Below are positions 1-8,332 of a stretch of DNA of 64,000 bases, one piece after another; the stretch's first letter is position 1; each line of letters starts with the position of its first letter. The notes beneath the pieces were generated by a model. That model was not told where the DNA came from. It worked only from the letters and a program-made list of their open reading frames with translations, and searched no databases. The stretch spans positions 42,851 to 106,850 of the forward strand of contig SVQK01000044.1 in assembly GCA_015065385.1 (NCBI GenBank). The letters are read 5' to 3'. The position numbers and the translations under genes are program-made. This DNA is from Oscillospiraceae bacterium. GTDB taxonomy: Bacteria; Bacillota; Clostridia; Oscillospirales; CAG-272.

Positions 1-989
1 TTCGCCTGACCACGGACTTCTTTAGGGAAGGGATCGCGGGGATGGAGATCCTTCCGAACGAGATCCTGGTCGGCAAGACCAACCGGGAGGAGACGGCGGA
101 GTTTCTCTCGTCCCTGACGCCGTGGCAGTGGGGATATGCCCTGATCGGTACCAAGATCGTGATCGCCGGGCACAGTGACGAGACGACGGCCGAGGCGGTG
201 GACGCGTTCATCGAAAACATTGTGAAGCGCGCGCCGCTGTCCTTCTCGGAATCGGACCGGTATGTGTTCGGCGACGTCGTGAAGGGCGAGGGCAGGATCT
301 ATTCCGTGCTGACGGCGTACGCGGCTTCGGAAACCGATCTGTCGGAGGGGGACATCCTCCGCGCGGTCGAAGAGACGTCTCCCGAGATCCTCATTCTCGT
401 TCGGAAGGGGACGGAGGAGAATTCCGAACCCGGGAAGGATCAGATCGTTGGGGATTTGTTTCTGGAGGACGATCTACCCGAGGGATACGCCGTCGGATTT
501 GCCGGGGCCGCCGGTGAGACCGTAACGGAGATCTATTACCTCGAGTCCGCTTACACCTTCTCTGCCGGTGAGCAGGCGCGTCTTCTGTCCTATCCGAACC
601 TCTCGGAGGCGGAGAAGGGCGCGCTGGTCTATTCCGTGCTCCGGTGCCGGGATACGGGGAAGAAGATGCTCTTTGCGGCGGCCGATCTTCCGAACGATGC
701 CTATTCCTCCGCCCGGATGCGCACGGTTTCGTCCTTCCTCGGGCACGCCTACCAGTATCCGACCGTCGTATTCGGCGCGGATCTGGCCCTCGGCGCGAAG
801 AATTCCACGGTGTCGGACGACTTCTTTGCCGCGGGATTCACGCCGGGGAGCGAGATCGCGGAGGAAAAGAGCGGGGAGGCCGACGCGGGAGCTGCGCTGT
901 TCTTCCGGTTTGCGGACACCGCCGTTTTGAGCAGCGAAGCGCTTTTACCGGGGCTCGCTTACCACGAATTTCAGGAGGCGGCACGTTGA
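1..989 (+). CDS. C-terminal part of an unidentified protein with a degenerate endonuclease/phosphatase-like domain
   Basis: The reading frame is open from the left edge, so this is the 3' part of a longer gene; the ATG at 42 is probably internal. The first ~70 residues have the pattern 'VGKTNREET...YALIGTKIVIAGHS', which I associate with uncharacterised secreted clostridial proteins. The second half has the spacing of an endonuclease/exonuclease/phosphatase (EEP) fold: a 'TGKKMLFAAADLP' strand, an 'ARMRTVSSFL' helix and a 'YPTVVFGADLALG' strand. The catalytic His of the usual THL motif and the Asp-Asn of GDFN are not there. It therefore looks like a non-catalytic EEP relative. The EEP assignment is inference from pattern spacing; the function is unknown. 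It ends 67 bp before yicC. Confidence 0.55.
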   Translation, partial: RLTTDFFREGIAGMEILPNEILVGKTNREETAEFLSSLTPWQWGYALIGTKIVIAGHSDETTAEAVDAFIENIVKRAPLSFSESDRYVFGDVVKGEGRIYSVLTAYAASETDLSEGDILRAVEETSPEILILVRKGTEENSEPGKDQIVGDLFLEDDLPEGYAVGFAGAAGETVTEIYYLESAYTFSAGEQARLLSYPNLSEAEKGALVYSVLRCRDTGKKMLFAAADLPNDAYSSARMRTVSSFLGHAYQYPTVVFGADLALGAKNSTVSDDFFAAGFTPGSEIAEEKSGEADAGAALFFRFADTAVLSSEALLPGLAYHEFQEAAR

Positions 990-1056
990 GGTCCGCGCTC
1001 CGTTCCATTCTGAATCATCTATTGAAAACAGGCCCGATCGGGTCGGGGAGCAAGGT

Positions 1057-1950
1057 ATGCTGAAATCCATGACCGCCTTCGGACGCGCCCGGAGTTTGTC
1101 CTCCGACGGCACGCTTGACATTTCGGCGGAAATCAAATCGGTCAACTCGCGTTATCTGGATCTCGCCATTCATATGCCGCGGCTGTACGCGCACCTCGAG
1201 GACAAGGTCAAGACCTTCCTCTCCGACGGCGGACTCACCCGGGGCAAGGTGGAGGTCTACATCACCGTGGACGTTCTGGAACAGCGCGGCGTCGAGGTCG
1301 TGCTGGACAGGGAAGCCGCCCGCTCGTACATCGCCGCCCTGGAACAGCTCCGGGACGAATTCGGCCTGAAGGACGATATTTCCGTGATGCGCGTGGCGTC
1401 GAACCACGACCTTTTCTCCATCAAAACGCACGAGGAAAACGACGAACGGGACTGGGACGAGATCCGGTCCGTGCTGGCCGAGGCCTTTGAGGGCTGGGAT
1501 CGGATGCGGTCCGGCGAGGGCGAGCGGCTCTGCGAGGACATTCTCGGAAAGATCGACAAGGTCCGTTCTATGGCGGCCGAGGTCAAAAAGCTGTCCGAGA
1601 CGGATATCGCCGGATACCCGCTGAAGCTCGAGAACCGCATCCGGAAGTTCCTCGCGGACTTCGACGCGGAGGCGGCGGAACAGCGCATCGTGACCGAGGC
1701 TGCGATCTACGCGGACAAGGCGGCGATCGACGAGGAGCTCGTGCGGCTGGATTCCCACTTCAAGGCGTTCCGCGAGATCGTGCATTCGAACGAGGCGGCG
1801 GGGCGCAAGCTCGATTTCCTCATCCAGGAGATGAACCGCGAGACGAACACCATCGGCTCCAAGGCCGGGAACGCGACCATCGCCCATCTCGTGGTGGATA
1901 TGAAGACCGAGATTGAGAAGGTCCGGGAGCAGATTCAGAATCTGGAGTGA
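1057..1950 (+). CDS. yicC: YicC/YloC family endoribonuclease
   Basis: A 297-residue protein with the family's start 'MLKSMTAFGRA' and end 'MKTEIEKVREQIQNLE'. It also has the conserved C-terminal stretch 'EMNRETNTIGSKAGN', with acidic and Asn residues typical of the family. YicC proteins are cytoplasmic RNases that act on RNA in bacteria; the YloC homologue of B. subtilis sits in the same gene order. The ATG at 1057 is preceded by a purine-rich GGGGAGCAAGG site. Its stop region contains the ribosome site of the next gene, so the two are probably co-translated. Length and ends are normal for the family. Confidence 0.95.
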   Translation: MLKSMTAFGRARSLSSDGTLDISAEIKSVNSRYLDLAIHMPRLYAHLEDKVKTFLSDGGLTRGKVEVYITVDVLEQRGVEVVLDREAARSYIAALEQLRDEFGLKDDISVMRVASNHDLFSIKTHEENDERDWDEIRSVLAEAFEGWDRMRSGEGERLCEDILGKIDKVRSMAAEVKKLSETDIAGYPLKLENRIRKFLADFDAEAAEQRIVTEAAIYADKAAIDEELVRLDSHFKAFREIVHSNEAAGRKLDFLIQEMNRETNTIGSKAGNATIAHLVVDMKTEIEKVREQIQNLE

Positions 1951-1954
1951 TTCC

Positions 1955-2266
1955 ATGAAATTCGTGAATGTAGGTTTCAACAATATGGTCAACGCCGAAC
2001 GCGTCGTCGCGGTGATTTCTTCGGAATCCGCGCCGGCGAAACGGCTGATTCAGGACGCGAAGGATCAGGGGCGGGCCGTGGACTGCACCTCCGGGAGAAA
2101 GACCAGATGCGTGGTGATCATGGACTCCGACCACATCATCCTGTCCGCGCTGGCGAACGAGACCATTTCGGGGCGGCTGAACGGCTCTTCTTCGGAGGCC
2201 GAATCCGGTTCCGAAAACAGCTCGTCCGAAGACGGGGACGCCATCGCGGACGCTATGAACGGCTGA
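1955..2266 (+). CDS. remA: RemA/DUF370 family extracellular matrix regulator
   Basis: A 103-residue protein beginning 'MKFVNVGFNNMVN' and containing 'KDQGRAVDCTSGRKTRCVVIMDSDHIILSAL', which is the signature of RemA/YlzA. RemA is a DNA-binding activator of biofilm matrix genes in B. subtilis. The start is placed at 1955 because the family begins there and GGAG at 1944-1947, inside the end of yicC, gives a ribosome site. The last ~25 residues are a Ser/Glu-rich tail beyond the conserved core, probably disordered. In many clostridia this gene is kept between yicC and gmk, as here. Confidence 0.93.
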   Translation: MKFVNVGFNNMVNAERVVAVISSESAPAKRLIQDAKDQGRAVDCTSGRKTRCVVIMDSDHIILSALANETISGRLNGSSSEAESGSENSSSEDGDAIADAMNG

Positions 2267-2293
2267 CGGAACCAGCCGGGGAAGGAGCAGCGC

Positions 2294-2944
2294 ATGGAAG
2301 AGAAAGAGACAATAAAACGGCAGCCCGAGGGCATCATCTTCGTGATCTCCGGACCATCCGGCAGCGGAAAGGGAACGGTGATGGAGATCCTCAGAGAGCT
2401 TTATCCCGAGGCGGGTCTCGCCGTTTCCGCCACTACCCGGGCCAGACGCGATTACGAGGAAGAGGGCCGGGAATACTTCTTCAAGACCCGCGAACAGTTC
2501 GAGCAGCTTCTCGCCGACGGGGAGATCCTCGAGCATACGGTGTACAACGGCAATTACTACGGAACCCTGAAGAGCGAGGCGGACCGCATCCTCGGATCGG
2601 GGAAGGATATGCTTCTCGAGATCGAGGTGGACGGAGCCGGTCAGATCAAGCGGCTGTTCGGCGACAGAGCGGTGAGCATCATGCTGATCGCGCCGTCCGG
2701 CGAAGAACAGGCAAGGCGTCTGAGAGGGCGCGGGACCGATTCCGAAGAGGTCATCGCCCAGAGAGTGGCGCGGGCGTACGAGGAGATCCGGCAGGCTTCC
2801 TTGTATGACTATGTGACCGTGAACGAAACCGACCGGGCCCGGGAATGCGCGGAGGGGATCCTTTCCGTGATCCGGGCGGAGCATATGAGATCCCGCCGCA
2901 TGGCGGACTATATCCACGACTATTTTCCGGACGACGAGCTCTGA
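2294..2944 (+). CDS. gmk: guanylate kinase
   Basis: Phosphorylates GMP to GDP with ATP in the cytoplasm. The P-loop GPSGSGKG lies at residues 20-27, followed by the GMP-binding pattern 'SATTRARRDYEEEGREYFF' and the lid region with 'GTDSEEVIAQRV'. At 216 residues it is slightly longer than the usual ~205, with a short charged N-terminal extension before the first strand. A good GGGGAAGGAG site precedes the ATG. It sits between remA and rpoZ as in B. subtilis. Confidence 0.96.
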   Translation: MEEKETIKRQPEGIIFVISGPSGSGKGTVMEILRELYPEAGLAVSATTRARRDYEEEGREYFFKTREQFEQLLADGEILEHTVYNGNYYGTLKSEADRILGSGKDMLLEIEVDGAGQIKRLFGDRAVSIMLIAPSGEEQARRLRGRGTDSEEVIAQRVARAYEEIRQASLYDYVTVNETDRARECAEGILSVIRAEHMRSRRMADYIHDYFPDDEL

Positions 2945-3004
2945 GCGGGCGTTTCGTCATCCCTTCCCAATCAATCCGAACAACACGAAAGGACGGAACA
3001 GATT

Positions 3005-3430
3005 ATGAGCAACGAAGAGCGCACCGCGCCCGAGGAGAAGTACAACCGGTATTCGCTGGTGGTGGCTGCTGCCAAATGCGCGCGGATCATCACGGACGAA
3101 TATGTGCTCCAGCGCGAACACGCCGAAAAGCTGGCGGCCAGCAATAAGGACACCGAGAAGAAGAACCCCTATTTCCAGCAGATCCCGAAGGAATACCGGG
3201 ACGAGAAGGCCGTGAAGACCGCTATCACCGGACTGTACAAGGGCGACTTCAAGATCATCGGCGAGAACGGTGAGGACGAACTTCTCACCTCGTACGGCAC
3301 GAACAAGGTTGCCGAGCCCGGCGAGTTCCCCGACGAGGAGGAGCGCGAGGAGACCATCGACAACTTCGCTCTGGACGCGAACACGCCTCCGAAGAAGGAA
3401 ACCGCCGCGTCGGACGCAGAGGCGTTCTGA
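3005..3430 (+). CDS. rpoZ: RNA polymerase omega subunit, extended form
   Basis: The core motif 'NRYSLVVAAAKCARII' followed by 'KAVKTAITGLYKGDFKI' matches omega, the small subunit that helps beta-prime assemble. At 141 residues it is about twice the usual 65-90. A ~30-residue charged insert with 'KDTEKKNPYFQQIP' separates the two conserved helices, and the last ~40 residues are acidic and probably disordered. Position directly after gmk supports the call. In B. subtilis coaBC follows rpoZ; here priA follows directly. Confidence 0.85.
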   Translation: MSNEERTAPEEKYNRYSLVVAAAKCARIITDEYVLQREHAEKLAASNKDTEKKNPYFQQIPKEYRDEKAVKTAITGLYKGDFKIIGENGEDELLTSYGTNKVAEPGEFPDEEEREETIDNFALDANTPPKKETAASDAEAF

Positions 3431-3476
3431 ACCCGTTCAACCAGATCTTTTTATCGTGCCGAAGGGAGGGGGCAGC

Positions 3477-6083
3477 GTGTCCCGGCTTGCCGAAATCTAC
3501 ATTCTGGACGTTCCGTTCCACGCGGATCGGGCGTACACCTATTATATTCCCGAATCGCTGACGGACAGCGCGGTTCCCGGCTCCCTGTGCGAGGTTCCCT
3601 TCGGACGAGGAAACCGCCGGATGACGGGCGTTGTGGCGTCCGTGCGCGACGGAGAGGCGTCCGAGGGGATCAAGCCCGTGGCCTCCTCCGTGGGGGACGG
3701 ACCGGTGCTGGACGGGGAAGCCCTCTCTCTCTGCCTGTTTATGAAGGAATACACCCTGTGCACCTTCGGGGACGCCATCAGAGCGGTGGTTCCCGCGGGC
3801 GCCATGGCAAAAGTCATCACTTCCTACCGCGTCGTCCGGAGCACAGCGCAGGCGTTTGCCGATGCTGCCGGGGAACGCGGTCGGCTTGTTTTTTCCCTGA
3901 TCGGAAACAGAAAGAGCTTCACGAAACAGTCCCTGCAGTCGGAGCTGGATTTCGACTGCACCTCCGCCGTCCGAGCCCTGTTCGAGGCCGGGGTGATCGA
4001 GAAGGTCACCGAGATCCGGGGCGGCGGAGCTGCCAAAGTCCGCAGGCTGCTTGTGCCCTCCCCCCTCTTCGGATCCGATCCGGAGGAGTGGAACCGCGTC
4101 GCGGACCGGCTGACCGGCAAGAATCAGCGGGTTCTGGCGGAGGCGGTGCGCGAGGCCGCGGAGCACGGAGGCAGTTTTGAGGAATCGGTTCTCGAAGGCG
4201 AAACCGGACTCTCCCAGACGGCGATGCGGGCGGCGGAAAAGAGCCTCGCCGAGCGCGGACTTCTCGCCGTGAAGGAGGAGGACGACTGGCGCAATCCCTT
4301 CGATCCGGAGCTCCTTCTCGAAGAGGCGGAGAAAAGCGGAGCGCCCGAACCGCTTGCCCTGACGGAGGAGCAGACCCGTGCCTATGAGACGGCGGCCGAG
4401 CTGCTCGAGAAACGGGAGCCCGGCGCGATGCTTCTGCACGGCGTGACGGGATCGGGAAAGACGAGCGTCATTCTCGCCGCCATCGAAAAGACCCTGTCCA
4501 TGGGCCGCGGCGCGATCATGCTCGTCCCGGAAATCGCCCTGACGCCGCAGACGGTCAATATCTTCGTGCGCCGGTTCGGAAACCGCGTCGCCGTCATCCA
4601 CTCCGGACTGTCCGGCGGGGAGCGGTACGACGCGTGGAGACGGATCCGGGAGGGGCTGGCGGACGTGGTGATCGGCACCCGGTCCGCGGTGTTCGCTCCG
4701 GTTCCGGATCTCGGCCTGATCGTGATCGACGAGGAACAGGAATACACCTACAAATCCGACACCGCCCCGAAGTATCGGGCCCACGACATCGCCCGGTTCC
4801 GTTGCCGGGAGCACGGGGCCGTCATGCTCCTTTCTTCCGCCACGCCGTCGATTTCCAGCTATTACAAGGCGAAGACCGGCGTCTACCGGCTCGCGGTCCT
4901 GAAGGAGCGGTACGGAAACGCGCGCCTTCCCGACGTGGAGATCGTCGATATGCGGGACGAGACGGCGGCGGGAAACCTGACTCCGGTGAGCCGTCGGCTG
5001 GCGGACAAGCTCCGGGCGGACCGGGACGCGGGGAGACAGGCCATCCTGTTTCTCAACCGGCGCGGATACAACAACTACGTCTCCTGCCGGACGTGCGGAA
5101 AGAGCATCAAATGCCCGGAGTGCTCCGTGAGCCTCACCTATCACACCGTCCGACGGCGGATCGACCGGATCGAGCGCGAGGGCGGGGAGTACGAGGAGAC
5201 CCGGCGCGAAAACGGCTATCTCGTCTGCCATATGTGCGGACACCGGGAGGCTGTCCCGAAGGTCTGTCCGGACTGCGGCGGGGAGCACTTCCTTTTCATG
5301 GGCTTCGGGACCCAGAAGGCGGAGGACGACGTCGCCGCGCTGTTCCCCGACCTGCGGATCCTGCGGATGGATACGGACACCACATCGGGGAAATTCTCCC
5401 ACGAGCGGATCCTGTCGGCGTTCCGGCGGGGAGAGGCCGACGTTCTTCTTGGCACGCAGATGGTTACGAAGGGCCACGACTTCCCGAAGGTGGCGACGGT
5501 CGGCGTGCTGAACGCGGATTCCGCCCTGTGCGCGGACGATTACCGGGCGGCGGAGAGAACCTTCGCCATGCTGACGCAGGTGATCGGGAGGGCCGGACGC
5601 GCCGACGTTCCGGGACTCGCGCTGATCCAGACGCACAACCCCCTGTCCGAGGTGCTCCGGCTCGCGGCGAAACAGGACTACGAGACCTTCTACGAGTCCG
5701 AGATCCGTCTGCGGCGCGCGCTGACCTTCCCTCCCTTCTGCGATATGGCGACGGTGACGCTCTCCAGCCCGGACGAGACATATTTGCAGGTCGTGACGAA
5801 GCGGATGTACGAACGGGTCATCGAGCACACCAGAGAGGACTTCCGGGACGTGCCCATGATGCTGTTCGGTCCCTTCGAGGCTCCGGTCTACCGGGTGCAG
5901 AACGCCTGCCGGATGCGGCTCGTGTTCAAGTGCAGGCTGAACCGGAGGATGCGCGCGCTGCTTTCCTCCCTTCTGACGGAATTCGGCAAGAGTTCCCCGC
6001 GCGAGCTGGCCGGAGGCATGGTGGAGACCAAATCCGCCCGGCGCATCTCCGTCTCGGTGGATCTGAATCCGAGCACAATTTGA
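3477..6083 (+). CDS. priA: primosomal protein N' (replication restart helicase)
   Basis: PriA is the 3'-to-5' superfamily 2 helicase that reloads the replisome at stalled forks. The Walker A 'GVTGSGKTS' begins near residue 322, and the Walker B box reads DEEQE instead of the usual DEEHE. Two zinc pairs are visible (CRTCG...CPEC and CHMCG...CPDC). About 20 extra charged residues lie between them compared with standard PriA. The start is a GTG at 3477, because AAGGGAGGGGG lies 6 bases upstream and the family N-terminus 'AEIYILDVPFHADRAYTY' begins there. The open frame extends further upstream through rpoZ but that part is not coding. It is 868 residues long, slightly longer than typical. Confidence 0.95.
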   Translation: MSRLAEIYILDVPFHADRAYTYYIPESLTDSAVPGSLCEVPFGRGNRRMTGVVASVRDGEASEGIKPVASSVGDGPVLDGEALSLCLFMKEYTLCTFGDAIRAVVPAGAMAKVITSYRVVRSTAQAFADAAGERGRLVFSLIGNRKSFTKQSLQSELDFDCTSAVRALFEAGVIEKVTEIRGGGAAKVRRLLVPSPLFGSDPEEWNRVADRLTGKNQRVLAEAVREAAEHGGSFEESVLEGETGLSQTAMRAAEKSLAERGLLAVKEEDDWRNPFDPELLLEEAEKSGAPEPLALTEEQTRAYETAAELLEKREPGAMLLHGVTGSGKTSVILAAIEKTLSMGRGAIMLVPEIALTPQTVNIFVRRFGNRVAVIHSGLSGGERYDAWRRIREGLADVVIGTRSAVFAPVPDLGLIVIDEEQEYTYKSDTAPKYRAHDIARFRCREHGAVMLLSSATPSISSYYKAKTGVYRLAVLKERYGNARLPDVEIVDMRDETAAGNLTPVSRRLADKLRADRDAGRQAILFLNRRGYNNYVSCRTCGKSIKCPECSVSLTYHTVRRRIDRIEREGGEYEETRRENGYLVCHMCGHREAVPKVCPDCGGEHFLFMGFGTQKAEDDVAALFPDLRILRMDTDTTSGKFSHERILSAFRRGEADVLLGTQMVTKGHDFPKVATVGVLNADSALCADDYRAAERTFAMLTQVIGRAGRADVPGLALIQTHNPLSEVLRLAAKQDYETFYESEIRLRRALTFPPFCDMATVTLSSPDETYLQVVTKRMYERVIEHTREDFRDVPMMLFGPFEAPVYRVQNACRMRLVFKCRLNRRMRALLSSLLTEFGKSSPRELAGGMVETKSARRISVSVDLNPSTI

Positions 6084-6110
6084 AATTCTTACTCATCGGC
6101 GAGGTTCGAT

Positions 6111-6590
6111 ATGGCTATACTGAACATTGTTAAAGAAGGCGATCCGACGCTGCGGAAGGTCTGCCGTCCCGTCGTGGAGATCACGCCGCGGATTCTGACG
6201 CTGCTGGACGACATGAAGGAAACGCTGGCCGAGGCGAACGGCGCGGGTCTGGCGGCTCCTCAGGTGGGCATTCTGCGCCGCATCGCGCTGGTGGATCTGG
6301 GCGAGGAGGTCGTGGAGCTCATCAATCCCGAGATCATCGAGACCGAGGGCGAGCAGGAAGAGGTGGAAGGCTGCCTCTCCGTTCCCGACGTCTGGGGGGT
6401 CACGAAGCGTCCCGCGTATGTGAAGGTCAGGGCGACGAACCGCTTCGGCGAGGAATTCACCGTCGAGGGGGAGGGCCTGAACGCCCGCTGCCTCTGCCAC
6501 GAGATCGACCATCTGGACGGACACCTCTTCACCGACAACGTGCTCCACATCCTCACGCCCGAGGAAGTGGAGGAAATGATGGAGGACTGA
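6111..6590 (+). CDS. def: peptide deformylase
   Basis: Removes the formyl group from the initiator methionine of new proteins. The three signature motifs are present: GAGLAAPQVG, EGCLS with metal ligand Cys88, and HEIDHLDG with ligands His130 and His134 and the catalytic Glu131. Length (159) is normal. It begins 27 bp after priA and is followed after 6 bp by fmt, so deformylation and formylation enzymes are co-expressed, as is common. Confidence 0.97.
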   Translation: MAILNIVKEGDPTLRKVCRPVVEITPRILTLLDDMKETLAEANGAGLAAPQVGILRRIALVDLGEEVVELINPEIIETEGEQEEVEGCLSVPDVWGVTKRPAYVKVRATNRFGEEFTVEGEGLNARCLCHEIDHLDGHLFTDNVLHILTPEEVEEMMED

Positions 6591-6596
6591 GGCCCC

Positions 6597-7547
6597 ATGC
6601 GGATTCTGTTTATGGGAACGCCCTCCCTCGCCGCCGAAACGCTGCGAGCAGTCCATGAAAAAGACGGCGTCCGGGTCGTCGGCGTCGTGACGAGGCCCGA
6701 CAAGCCGAAGGGACGGGGCATGAAGCTCATTCCGTCCCCGGTGAAGGAATACGCGCTCGAGCACGGGATCCCGGTGTTTCAGCCGAAGACCCTGAAAGAC
6801 GGCGCGTTCCGGGAGGAGCTCGAAGCGCTCGATCCCGAGCTGATCGTCGTCGCGGCCTACGGGAACATTCTCCCGCCCTATGTGCTGGACTACCCGAAAT
6901 ACGGATGCGTCAACGCGCACGGATCCCTTCTGCCGAAATACCGGGGAGCGGCTCCCATCGAGCGGGCCATCATGGACGGCGAAACGGTGACGGGCATCAC
7001 GGCAATGTTCATGGACGAAGGGCTCGACACGGGGGACATGATCGCGGCGTATCCCTGTCCCATCGAGGAAGAGGACGACGGCGGGACGCTGACGGAGAAG
7101 CTGTCGAAGCTGGCCGGACGCGCGATGTGCGACGTGATCGGCGCGATCGAAGCAGGGACCCTCACACGGACGCCCCAGCCCGCGGAGGGATCCACCTACG
7201 CCGCGAAGATCGGGCGGGAGGATCAGCGGATCGACTTCACAAAATCCGCGCGCGAGGTCTTCAACCGGATCCGCGCCCTGAATCCCGCGCCCTGCGCCGA
7301 GACGACCCTGCCGGACGGATCCCTGCTCAAGATCACCGACGCGCGGCCCGCGGATTTTCTCACCGAAGGCGCCGTTCCCGGGACGGTGCTCGAGGCGGAC
7401 GGAAAGGGAGCGGGCAGAATCGTCGTCGCCTGCGGGGAGGGAGCCGTCGCGGTCTTTGGACTGATCCCCATGGGCAAGAAAAAGATGACCGCGGGAGATT
7501 TCGTCCGCGGAAGAAAGATCGCCGCGGGGGACGCGCTCGGCGGATGA
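6597..7547 (+). CDS. fmt: methionyl-tRNA formyltransferase
   Basis: Transfers formyl from 10-formyl-tetrahydrofolate to Met-tRNA. The start 'MRILFMGTPSLAAETL', the substrate loop 'RPDKPKGRGMKL' and the catalytic signature 'NAHGSLLPKYRGAAPIERAI' are all intact. A C-terminal OB-like domain follows from about residue 205. At 316 residues the length is normal. GGAGGA within the end of def provides the ribosome site. Translation initiation therefore uses the standard formylated pathway. Confidence 0.97.
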   Translation: MRILFMGTPSLAAETLRAVHEKDGVRVVGVVTRPDKPKGRGMKLIPSPVKEYALEHGIPVFQPKTLKDGAFREELEALDPELIVVAAYGNILPPYVLDYPKYGCVNAHGSLLPKYRGAAPIERAIMDGETVTGITAMFMDEGLDTGDMIAAYPCPIEEEDDGGTLTEKLSKLAGRAMCDVIGAIEAGTLTRTPQPAEGSTYAAKIGREDQRIDFTKSAREVFNRIRALNPAPCAETTLPDGSLLKITDARPADFLTEGAVPGTVLEADGKGAGRIVVACGEGAVAVFGLIPMGKKKMTAGDFVRGRKIAAGDALGG

Positions 7548-7614
7548 ACCGCTGAAAAGGTCTTGCGGCTGCTGTTTTGGAATAACTCTCCCGAAGGAAG
7601 AAGGAGGCGGACTC

Positions 7615-8310
7615 ATGCGCTTCGGTACGGTCGATACCACTTATCTGATTTTCGTTCTTCCCGCGCTGCTGTTCACGCTGTGGGCGCAGTTCCGGGTCAA
7701 GACGACCTTTGCGAAATACCGGGGGCTCCCCTCCGACCGGAATATGACCGGGGCGGACGCGGCAAGGCTCGTGCTGGAACAGAACGGCGTCACGGGCGTC
7801 ACGGTCACGCGGATCGCCGGCCAGCTCACGGATCACTACGACCCGAAGGAGAACGTGATCCGTCTGAGCGAAAGCGTGTACGACGCACGGACGGCGGCAG
7901 CGGTCGGCGTAGCGGCGCACGAGGCGGGACACGCGGTTCAGTACGCCGTGGGGTACGCCCCCATCCGCGCCCGGCAGACGGTGATCCCCGTGACCAAGAT
8001 CGGGACATACGCCGCGTGGCCCCTCTTTATCGTGGGGATGATCTTCGCGGCGCGGCCTCTGCAGCTGGCGGGGATCGTTCTGTTCAGCGCGTGCGTGCTC
8101 TTTCAGCTGCTGACCCTTCCGGTAGAGATCAACGCGAGCCGAAGGGCGATGAACTCCCTCGAGACGGCGGGTCTGTCCGAAGAGGGGCTGAAAGCGGCGA
8201 AATCCGTGCTGACCGCCGCCGCTCTGACCTATGTTGCCGCGCTGGCTTCCGCGATCGCTAACCTTCTGCGCCTCCTCTCGCTGTTCAACTCCGGATCCCG
8301 CAGGCGCTGA
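7615..8310 (+). CDS. YugP-type zinc metallopeptidase, membrane-bound
   Basis: A 231-residue integral membrane protein of the Zn-dependent peptidase family exemplified by YugP. An N-terminal membrane segment is followed by a cytoplasmic or loop domain with 'GQLTDHYDPKENVIRLSESVY' and the zinc motif HEAGH (His102, Glu103, His106). Two further membrane segments follow and the C-terminus is basic. The substrate is unknown. In several clostridia this gene is inserted between fmt and rsmB, as here. AGGAGG lies just before the ATG. Confidence 0.88.
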   Translation: MRFGTVDTTYLIFVLPALLFTLWAQFRVKTTFAKYRGLPSDRNMTGADAARLVLEQNGVTGVTVTRIAGQLTDHYDPKENVIRLSESVYDARTAAAVGVAAHEAGHAVQYAVGYAPIRARQTVIPVTKIGTYAAWPLFIVGMIFAARPLQLAGIVLFSACVLFQLLTLPVEINASRRAMNSLETAGLSEEGLKAAKSVLTAAALTYVAALASAIANLLRLLSLFNSGSRRR

Positions 8311-8332
8311 GCGGAGAAGGATCGGAGCCGGA

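Noticed and set aside
3285..5828. An 847-codon minus-strand frame opposite priA
   Set aside because: Same shadow effect of GC-rich third positions; no recognisable domain.
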